Assembly: GCA_937858165.1 (NCBI GenBank)
Contig: CALLZA010000453.1
Coordinates: 1 to 5,543 of the forward strand
DNA: 5,543 bases
Direction: 5' to 3'
Origin: an uncultured Ardenticatenia bacterium
GTDB lineage: Bacteria > Chloroflexota > Anaerolineae > Promineifilales > Promineifilaceae
This document shows positions 1 to 4,199 of the stretch, piece after piece (position 1 is the first letter of the stretch; each line of letters starts with the position of its first letter). The position numbers and the translations under genes are program-made. The notes under the pieces are model-generated. The model was not told where the DNA came from and did not search any database. It saw nothing but the letters and a program-made list of their open reading frames with translations.

Positions 1-142
1 ATGAGAACATATGGCGAGGCGATGAGACGCTAATGTCGGCCCCAGAGTGGACTATGTCGCAGACAGTGAAGAACTACTCTCAGTACTGGTGCCGGCAAGT
101 ACATGCCTGAAAGCAACACGTGAGTACATAGTTGCGGTCTGC
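1..142. other. Unassigned sequence outside the left adapter (non-genomic context)
   Basis: These 142 bases lie outside the library adapter, so they are not contiguous with the genomic insert. I see no gene, repeat or recognisable vector or adapter motif in them, and base composition is plainly lower in GC than the insert. They may be an uncharacterised library construct sequence, a barcode or linker, or low-quality read sequence. An open frame on the minus strand enters this segment from ccmC through the adapter, but that is a chimeric translation and not a protein. Confidence 0.75.
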
Positions 143-219
143 TTTTTTTTTTTCAAGCAGAAGACGGCATACGAGATCTAGTACGGTCTCGTGGGCTCGG
201 AGATGTGTATAAGAGACAG
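143..219 (+). other. Poly-T run plus Illumina P7 / i7 index / Nextera read-2 adapter
   Basis: Eleven T (143-153) precede the P7 sequence (154-177, starting CAAGCAGAAGACGGCATACG). Next come an 8-base index CTAGTACG (178-185; as read, CGTACTAG, the Nextera N702 index), the read-2 stem GTCTCGTGGGCTCGG (186-200), and the 19-base Tn5 mosaic end AGATGTGTATAAGAGACAG (201-219). All elements match the known synthetic oligo exactly. Translating through it on the minus strand gives the artefact peptide SYTHLRAHET. Genomic sequence starts at 220. Confidence 0.98.
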
Positions 220-499
220 GTCCCACCTCGACCGAGGCCAGGGATACCGTGTCGAAGATGCGCCGGCCGCGCCACAGGTAGAGCGCGCCGCACACCAGGG
301 CCACGCCAAAGACCATTGCCCCCACCCAGGCCGCGCCGACGTGGAAGTAGAACAGCCGCTGGACGTTGCCCATCAACACCTCGACCGGGGCAAATAGAAA
401 GATCGCGCCGACGGTGATGGCCATACCCACCACAGCCAGGATGTTCATAATCCGAATGGCCCGATCGAGCCGCGAATTGCTAATCGTAGCTGGGGTCAT
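220..499 (-). CDS. ccmC: CcmC, heme-handling membrane protein of cytochrome c maturation (5' part only)
   Basis: CcmC is an inner-membrane protein that, with CcmA and CcmB, attaches heme to the chaperone CcmE in System I cytochrome c maturation. Only the N-terminal 93 codons remain; the gene is cut by the library adapter at 219/220. The fragment shows a basic N-terminus, a first hydrophobic helix at about residues 17-38 and a second at about 55-77. The segment RLFYFHVGAAW (48-58) corresponds to the conserved region before TM2 of CcmC; its His53 sits where the family has an external heme-ligand histidine. The tryptophan-rich WWD domain and remaining helices would lie beyond the cut. The start ATG (497-499) has GGAG 12 bases upstream and a closer, weaker GAAG. 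It follows ccmB by 102 bases on the same strand. CcsA-type proteins share the WWD fold, but the ccmA-ccmB context favours CcmC. Confidence 0.88.
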
Positions 500-510
500 T
501 TATGTACTTC

Positions 511-531
511 ACTCCATGCGAAATATGGAGT
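511..531. repeat. Small 7-bp inverted repeat over the ccmC ribosome-binding region
   Basis: ACTCCAT (511-517) and ATGGAGT (525-531) form a perfect 7-bp stem around a 7-base loop, GCGAAAT. In the ccmC transcript (minus strand) one arm contains the GGAG that is the best Shine-Dalgarno candidate, 12 bases before the start codon. The stem is seen directly; any effect on translation is inference. Confidence 0.45.
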
Positions 532-599
532 GACGAGTGACGAGTGACGAGTGTCGAGTTGCTCTGAACTCGACACTCGTCACTCGTGGTTCGTCACTT
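528..599. repeat. Heptamer tandem array folding into a long hairpin in the ccmB-ccmC gap
   Basis: The left half is a 7-base tandem repeat: GAGTGAC three times (528-548), then GAGTGTC (549-555) and GAGTT. The right half (567-599) is made of the complementary heptamers AACTC, GACACTC, GTCACTC, then degenerate GTGGTTC and GTCACTT. The core, 541-560 against 567-586, is a perfect 20-bp stem with loop GCTCTG. The array begins two bases beyond the ccmB stop codon and fills most of the 102-bp gap. There is no T run after the stem in the ccm transcript direction, so it is not a classical intrinsic terminator. An mRNA-stabilising or attenuating hairpin, or a dispersed REP-like element, fits better. Confidence 0.9.
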
Positions 600-601
600 C
601 T

Positions 602-1306
602 TCACGATTCTACCACATACTGATACGTCACAAACCCGACGCTTAGCATCAGCAAATCATAGGCCACCACCAGCAGCACCGGGGCCTGCACCGCCGCCCA
701 CGACGCTTCGCCGAGCATGGCCGCGGCAATGTAGGTCGTCGTCGCCATGGCCGCCGGCAGCACCAGCGGCAGCGACACCGGCAACAGCAGTACCGGCAGC
801 AGCACCTCGCGCGTCCGGGCCTGGATGGTCATCGACGTGATGAGCACGCCGACGGCTACGTAGCCGACCGTGCCCAGGAACAGCACCAGCAGCACCACCG
901 GCAGATAGAACGGCCGATTAAAGAACACCGTGAACAGGACGACCAGCACCGCGTCGAGCAGCAGCGTGAAGACGGTGATACTGATGACCTTTCCGACGTA
1001 CAGAGCGTTGCGCGGCACCGGGGCGATGAGCAGAGCGTCGAACACCTGGTTCTCGCGGTCGAGGGCCAGCGAGCGATTCAGCCCCAGGATGGCCGCCAGC
1101 AGCACCACCGCCCACAGCAGCGCCGGCGAGACGTTGCGCCCGGCGTCGAGATTGACGTTGATGGCCATGCCCAGCCCGAAGTTGAACATGATGATGGTCG
1201 CCAGCGAGAACATCACCATGACGCTCAGCGTCTGGCGCGTCCGCCCTTCAATGCGCAGGTCTTTCCAGACCACGGCCCACACAGCCGCTAAGTACTCGTT
1301 CATCAT
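602..1306 (-). CDS. ccmB: CcmB, permease of the cytochrome c maturation ABC complex
   Basis: CcmB is the integral membrane partner of the ATPase CcmA; with CcmC it forms the complex that releases holo-CcmE (older literature: heme exporter). The 234-residue length matches the family (about 220-230). An amphipathic cytoplasmic N-terminus carries the typical VWKDLRIEGRTRQ (13-25), then come about six hydrophobic segments near 27-50, 61-80, 104-130, 135-160, 167-195 and 206-230. The segment LNRSLALDRENQVFDALLIAP (76-96) is the characteristic cytoplasmic CcmB loop ending in the xxLLxxP motif. Two consecutive ATGs (1304-1306 and 1301-1303) could start it; upstream is only a weak GGTAAG. It lies 74 bp after ccmA on the same strand, with a palindrome pair in between, and stops at TGA (602-604). 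Confidence 0.94.
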   Translation of the reverse strand: MMNEYLAAVWAVVWKDLRIEGRTRQTLSVMVMFSLATIIMFNFGLGMAINVNLDAGRNVSPALLWAVVLLAAILGLNRSLALDRENQVFDALLIAPVPRNALYVGKVISITVFTLLLDAVLVVLFTVFFNRPFYLPVVLLVLFLGTVGYVAVGVLITSMTIQARTREVLLPVLLLPVSLPLVLPAAMATTTYIAAAMLGEASWAAVQAPVLLVVAYDLLMLSVGFVTYQYVVES

Positions 1307-1316
1307 CTTACCGTAA

Positions 1317-1383
1317 CGCGATTCTCCAGAATCGCGCTCTTCCTCTCATCCCGCCCATAGCGCGATTCTGGAGAATCGCGCTA
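1317..1383. repeat. Pair of palindromes in inverted orientation between ccmA and ccmB
   Basis: Copy 1 (1317-1336) has arms CGCGATTCT and AGAATCGCG around CC. Copy 2 (1361-1380) is its exact reverse complement, with GG at the centre. Copy 2 extends to a perfect 12-bp-arm palindrome (1358-1383, arm TAGCGCGATTCT) whose last three bases are the TAG stop codon of ccmA read on the minus strand. Spacer 1337-1360 separates the copies. Each can form its own tight hairpin, or the two can pair as one 20-bp stem. No T run follows, so I read it as a REP-like dispersed palindrome, possibly modulating the ccmA-ccmB boundary. Confidence 0.92.
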
Positions 1384-2079
1384 CGCCGCCATTACCTCGG
1401 CATACAGCTCATACACCCCCGCCGGCCCGATCTCGGTCCGCGTCACCTCGCGGGCAATGCGGCCGCGGTGCAGAATGGCCAGCCGGTCGGCCAGCCCCAG
1501 CCCGTGCTCCAGATCGTGGGTAATCATCAGGATCGTCCGCCCGCGCGCCGCCTCGGCCCGCAACAGCTCGTCCAGCAGCCGGCTCGCCTCCTGATCCAGC
1601 CCCGTGTACGGCTCGTCGAGCAGCAGCACGTCCGGCTCGTGGAGCGTGGCCCGGGCGATGGTCAGGCGCTGGAGCATGCCACGCGAGAACGTGCCCACGG
1701 GGTCGCGCTGGCGGGCGAAGAGGCCGACGGCGCGCAGCGCTTCGAGCGCCCGCGCTTCGGGGTCGTCCAGCCGGTAGAGCTTGCCGTAGAAGGTCAGGTT
1801 CTCAACCGCCGTCAGGTCACGGTAAAGCAGGGCGTGGTGGGAGACGAGGCCGATGTGGCGGCGGACGCGGTCGGCCTGCTCCGGCAATGGCCAGCCGCCG
1901 ACGCGCACCGTGCCGGAGGTCGGCCGCAGCAGGGTGGCGACGATGCCCAGCAGCGTGCTCTTACCCGCCCCGTTCGGCCCGACCAGGGTGACGAACTCCC
2001 CCGGCCGCACGTGCAAATCGACGCCGCGCAACACCGGGTTGAGGCCATACTGTTTGACAACGGCTTCGAGACGGATCAT
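1381..2079 (-). CDS. ccmA: CcmA, ABC ATPase of the cytochrome c maturation complex
   Basis: This cytoplasmic ATPase drives the CcmAB(CD) complex, where ATP hydrolysis releases heme-loaded CcmE. The 232 residues form one complete nucleotide-binding domain: Walker A GPNGAGKST (34-42), ABC signature FSRGMLQRL (131-139), Walker B VLLLDEP (151-157), D-loop region TGLD (159-162) and switch histidine in MITHD (H188). The Q-loop region reads GLVSHHALLYRDLTAVENL, with His82 where most ABC ATPases have Gln. The start ATG (2077-2079) has no clear Shine-Dalgarno. The TAG stop is part of a 12-bp palindrome. It is the first gene of the visible minus-strand ccmABC run. Other exporter ATPases look similar, but the SRGM-type signature together with ccmB and ccmC next door makes CcmA the secure call. 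Confidence 0.93.
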   Translation of the reverse strand: MIRLEAVVKQYGLNPVLRGVDLHVRPGEFVTLVGPNGAGKSTLLGIVATLLRPTSGTVRVGGWPLPEQADRVRRHIGLVSHHALLYRDLTAVENLTFYGKLYRLDDPEARALEALRAVGLFARQRDPVGTFSRGMLQRLTIARATLHEPDVLLLDEPYTGLDQEASRLLDELLRAEAARGRTILMITHDLEHGLGLADRLAILHRGRIAREVTRTEIGPAGVYELYAEVMAA

Positions 2080-2094
2080 GGGATCAAGAAGAGT

Positions 2095-2121
2095 CCACAG
2101 ATTACACAGATTTCACAGATT
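2095..2121 (-). repeat. 27-bp repeat, copy A (three 9-base units), upstream of ccmA
   Basis: On the plus strand this is three consecutive 9-base units of form NCACAGATT with first base C, A and T. It matches copy B (4150-4176) in reverse complement at 26 of 27 positions. It ends 15 bases before the ccmA start codon. On the strand read toward ccmA it contains TGTAAT (2106 to 2101), one mismatch from a -10 consensus; no good -35 accompanies it. Repeats of this sequence style occur between genes in several phyla, which I know as a general pattern and have not searched. Confidence 0.93.
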
Positions 2122-2205
2122 CGTCGCCCGTATATGGGTGGCGAGATATTCGTAGGATTGTAGGGGATTGGGGCGTGGGGGCAACTTGTAACCACGAGAA
2201 ATGGC

Positions 2206-2263
2206 CCGCGGATGCCGCGGATGGACACGGATTCTATCCGCGTCCATCGGCGTAATCCGTGTC
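2206..2263. repeat. 9-base-period repeat with overlapping inverted repeats
   Basis: CCGCGGATG is repeated exactly twice in tandem (2206-2214, 2215-2223). An imperfect hairpin follows: 2216-2232 pairs with 2236-2252 (17-bp arms, two mismatches) around loop TCT. A competing perfect 10-bp stem joins GACACGGATT (2224-2233) to AATCCGTGTC (2254-2263). The 9-base period and GGATG/GATT endings resemble the NCACAGATT units of the 27-bp repeat, suggesting related repeat families. The whole 2080-2324 stretch is otherwise non-coding. Confidence 0.85.
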
Positions 2264-2309
2264 ATTCGTCTTCCATTCCCGCTCCAAATACTACGGCAGC
2301 GGCGTTTGC

Positions 2310-2318
2310 TGCTACAAT
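2310..2318 (+). promoter_or_regulatory. Candidate extended -10 promoter for the MNT/hepT operon
   Basis: TGC followed by TACAAT (2313-2318) matches the extended -10 pattern TGnTATAAT with one mismatch; there is no convincing -35 box at the normal spacing. The likely transcription start would fall at or next to the ATG at 2325, implying a leaderless or nearly leaderless mRNA. This agrees with the lack of a Shine-Dalgarno there. Confidence 0.45.
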
Positions 2319-2324
2319 AGCAAC

Positions 2325-2705
2325 ATGATGCAACGCACCTGGACGCCCGAGGAATTGGCTGTCTACCGTGACACAGCTATCCGTCTGCGCGAGCAAGACA
2401 GCGAAGCGGAGAACGAGCGGCGCGAGAGAGCTTGGGTTGCCGCGCGCGCAGCGGCTGAGCTATTACGCAGCCACTTTCAGGCAACACGTGTAGTTGTCTT
2501 TGGTTCGCTCGCCCGACAAAACACCAGCTTTACGCGTTGGTCGGATATTGATATTGCTGCCTGGGGATTGGCGGAACGCGACTCACTGCTGGCCTTAGGC
2601 GAGGTTATGGACATGGACACTGGCTTTGAGATGAACTTGGCAGACGTAAACGCGTGCAAGCCAGCCATTCTTGAATCGATCGCGCGAGAAGGGATCGATA
2701 TATGA
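2325..2705 (+). CDS. MNT-family nucleotidyltransferase, antitoxin of an MNT/HepT pair
   Basis: Minimal nucleotidyltransferases of type VII toxin-antitoxin pairs neutralise a HEPN toxin by transferring AMP from ATP to a tyrosine on it. From ATG 2325 the protein is 126 residues. A helical charged N-terminus (8-50) leads into strand RVVVFGSLAR (55-64) with the G60-S61 pair, then WSDIDIAAWG (72-81) with metal-binding D74 and D76. The spacing is GSx12DxD, two residues longer than the classical GSx10DxD. The third carboxylate is expected near FEMNLADVN (101-109), where the aligned position looks like Asn104; Asp107 is close. A start at 2259 would add 22 residues, but that extension lies largely in the repeat region and upstream of the candidate -10, so I prefer 2325 or 2328. 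The stop overlaps the next start as ATGA. Codon use is visibly more AT-rich than in the ccm genes. Confidence 0.88.
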   Translation: MMQRTWTPEELAVYRDTAIRLREQDSEAENERRERAWVAARAAAELLRSHFQATRVVVFGSLARQNTSFTRWSDIDIAAWGLAERDSLLALGEVMDMDTGFEMNLADVNACKPAILESIAREGIDI

Positions 2706-3187
2706 ACACTGATTTTGTCGTCCTGGCAAATCGAATCCGGCAAACGATAAGCGATCTGGAGCAGGTAATAGCGCGGGTGGAGCGGGCGATCCGCGCAGCC
2801 AAACGGCATCAGGAGGATGTCGATCTCTACATAGACGCTATCGCCCTAAATCTTCACGATTTCTATTCCGGTCTAGAACGAATCTTCCGGCAGATAGGGT
2901 CTATTGTAGATAGGAGCACGCCAGCAAGTGAAGGGTGGCACCGCGACTTATTGAATCAGATGTGCCTTGATCTCCCTGGCATCCGTCCGCGCGTGTTATC
3001 TGAGCAAACTTGTGGCGATCTGGATGAATTCCTCCGCTTCCGCCACATTGTTCGTAATGTCTACGCATTTCGATTGGATGGCGACCGCGTCACTGAGTTA
3101 GCGCGGGAAGCGCGAAAGCTGAATGATCAGGTTGCGAATGAGCTTCACTCTTTCGCTGAGTTTCTTGACCAGGTTGGCAGAATTTAG
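2702..3187 (+). CDS. HepT-like HEPN toxin, partner of the upstream nucleotidyltransferase
   Basis: HEPN-type toxins of MNT/HepT systems are all-helical proteins, usually with RNase activity, held inactive by their cognate MNT. This 161-residue protein is predicted mostly helical. It shows features of the second HepT-like family: LNLHDFYSGLERIFRQI (49-65), GWHRDLL (78-84) and FLRFRHIVRNVYAF (110-123). The last segment is the active-site region RX4HXY, but here it reads R114-x4-N119-x-Y121, so the canonical His is Asn; a nearby His115 is present. Translation is probably coupled to the antitoxin gene through the four-base overlap 2702-2705, with a weak GAAGGG (2688-2693) eight bases upstream. 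It ends nine bases from the convergent methyltransferase stop. Sampled GC is about 45% over 2701-2760, far below its neighbours, which suggests transfer. Confidence 0.86.
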   Translation: MNTDFVVLANRIRQTISDLEQVIARVERAIRAAKRHQEDVDLYIDAIALNLHDFYSGLERIFRQIGSIVDRSTPASEGWHRDLLNQMCLDLPGIRPRVLSEQTCGDLDEFLRFRHIVRNVYAFRLDGDRVTELAREARKLNDQVANELHSFAEFLDQVGRI

Positions 3188-3196
3188 TTTTTCGAG

Positions 3197-4072
3197 TTAA
3201 AGCGTGGCTACGTACACCACCCACTCATTAGCATCATACAACCCCAACCCATCCCACGCCGGATAGACCTCCACCCCACCAAACCCCGCCGCCCGCAATA
3301 AACCCGTCATCTCCTCCACTTCATAGCTCTGGTCGCACAGGACGATCTCGCTCAGCGTTGCCGTCGTCAGGTCGAGTGTCGTGAAGCGCTCCACCGACGC
3401 CCGCTCGGCCGCGTCCCACCGCCGCTCCCCCAGGTGCAGAAACGGCCGCTCCCCCCACAGCCCCTTGTCGTCGGCAAACCACCACGTGCTGGCCTTCCGG
3501 TCGATCCGCGCCGGGTCGAGCAGCTCCACCACCAGCCGCCCGCCCGCCCGTAGCGCCCGCGCCGCCTTGGCCAGCAGCGCCGCCGCCTCGTCGCGCGGGA
3601 AGACGGCCAGTTGCCCGTAGAGAAAGAGCGCCGCGTCATAGGCCGCGGTCTCCGGCTGATAGTCGCGCACGTCGGCCTCGACAAAGGCACAGCGCTCGGC
3701 CACGCCCGCCGCCTCCGCCAGCCGCCGCGCGTGGGCGATCGACGCCGGGCCGAAGTCGATGCCGGTGACAGCCACACCGCGCTGGGCCAACGGCACGGCA
3801 TACAGCCCCGGCCCACAGGTCAGGTCGAGCAACCGCCGCCCGGGGGCGAGCGCCAGCCGCGCCCATAGCCAGTCAAGCTGCACGGCGCGCTCAGCCGCCT
3901 GGCGCGAGGCCGCGCCGTGGCTCTCGTCCAGGTGCTCGTGCAGCATTCGCGCCGAGAAGGTCGGATCGTTCCAGGGCAGGTTGCCGCCGTCCTGCCACAG
4001 CGCCGCCGCCGGCCGCTGGTAGATGCGCCACAGAGCGCGGGCAAAGAGGTTATCTATTGTCTGTGCGTCCAT
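3197..4072 (-). CDS. Class I SAM-dependent methyltransferase, substrate unknown
   Basis: This 291-residue protein has a Rossmann-fold methyltransferase core: motif I LLDLTCGPGLYAVPLA (81-96), acidic residue D106 in GIDFG, EADV (132-135) for adenine contact, YDAALFLYGQL (145-155) as the motif IV strand, and an ARALRAGGRLVVEL (171-184) post-motif helix and strand. A helical N-terminal region (about 1-75) and an aromatic C-terminal insert (TWWFADDKGLWGERPFLHLG, 196-215) probably shape the substrate pocket. There is no DPPY/NPPY motif, so a DNA N6-adenine or N4-cytosine methylase is unlikely; a small-molecule or protein substrate fits better. Composition is very GC-rich (about 85% over 3541-3600), so it looks native rather than part of the AT-richer toxin-antitoxin patch. 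It is convergent with hepT and divergent from the NACHT gene. No Shine-Dalgarno is seen before ATG 4072. Confidence 0.85.
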   Translation of the reverse strand: MDAQTIDNLFARALWRIYQRPAAALWQDGGNLPWNDPTFSARMLHEHLDESHGAASRQAAERAVQLDWLWARLALAPGRRLLDLTCGPGLYAVPLAQRGVAVTGIDFGPASIAHARRLAEAAGVAERCAFVEADVRDYQPETAAYDAALFLYGQLAVFPRDEAAALLAKAARALRAGGRLVVELLDPARIDRKASTWWFADDKGLWGERPFLHLGERRWDAAERASVERFTTLDLTTATLSEIVLCDQSYEVEEMTGLLRAAGFGGVEVYPAWDGLGLYDANEWVVYVATL

Positions 4073-4083
4073 AGGTCATGGCA

Positions 4084-4111
4084 ATTATAAGAGAGTTTGG
4101 GGCGATGGAAA
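4084..4111 (-). promoter_or_regulatory. Candidate promoter for the methyltransferase gene
   Basis: On the minus strand a perfect TATAAT (4089 to 4084) follows a 16-base spacer from TTTCCA (4111 to 4106, four of six -35 matches). The -10 box ends 11 bases before the ATG at 4072, so the predicted mRNA has a leader of only a few bases and no Shine-Dalgarno, as also inferred for the MNT/hepT operon. Confidence 0.55.
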
Positions 4112-4149
4112 CGCACCACGAGCGCGTTTTTCACCCCTCTTTCTCTCCA

Positions 4150-4176
4150 AATCTGTGAAATCCGTGTAATCTGTGG
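4150..4176 (+). repeat. 27-bp repeat, copy B (three 9-base units), upstream of the NACHT gene
   Basis: This is the reverse complement of copy A (2095-2121) with a single A-to-G difference in the middle unit. It ends 23 bases before the NACHT start codon and, like copy A relative to ccmA, reads toward the downstream gene with TGTAAT at 4165-4170. Together the copies form an inverted repeat enclosing 2028 bp that carries the toxin-antitoxin pair and the methyltransferase. Confidence 0.93.
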
Positions 4177-4189
4177 TTAGACTTTCTTC

Positions 4190-4194
4190 AGGGG
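4190..4194 (+). promoter_or_regulatory. Ribosome binding site fixing the NACHT gene start
   Basis: AGGGG lies five bases before ATG 4200. It is the clearest Shine-Dalgarno in the window, and it supports 4200 over the internal in-frame ATG at codon 12. Confidence 0.7.
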
Positions 4195-4199
4195 CAAAC

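Noticed and set aside
80..219. Continuation of the ccmC reading frame to a stop near position 80
   Set aside because: The frame passes through the exact Nextera/P7 adapter and unassigned flank, so the last 46 residues of that translation are chimeric.
528..599. Rho-independent terminator after ccmB
   Set aside because: The stem is long and stable but no T run follows it in the transcript direction, and ccmC continues the operon.
930..1316. Plus-strand open frame opposite ccmB
   Set aside because: Antisense to a clear CcmB; Ser/Thr/Arg-rich composition typical of a GC-rich shadow frame.
1468..2163. Long plus-strand open frame opposite ccmA (231 codons)
   Set aside because: Shadow frame: it is antisense to a complete ABC ATPase with all motifs, is Gln/Arg/Pro-rich without domain features, and runs on into the repeat.
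1317..2263. CRISPR array
   Set aside because: Repeats are palindromic or 9-base tandem units with no regular 30-40-base unique spacers and no cas genes.
2259..2324. Upstream start (ATC-adjacent ATG-frame extension) for the MNT gene
   Set aside because: The extra 22 residues lie over the repeat tail and the candidate -10 box and resemble no part of the family; ATG 2325 or 2328 gives a normal-sized protein.
3188..3196. Bidirectional terminator between hepT and the methyltransferase
   Set aside because: The gap is only nine bases; there is a T-rich stretch but no stem-loop that I can find.
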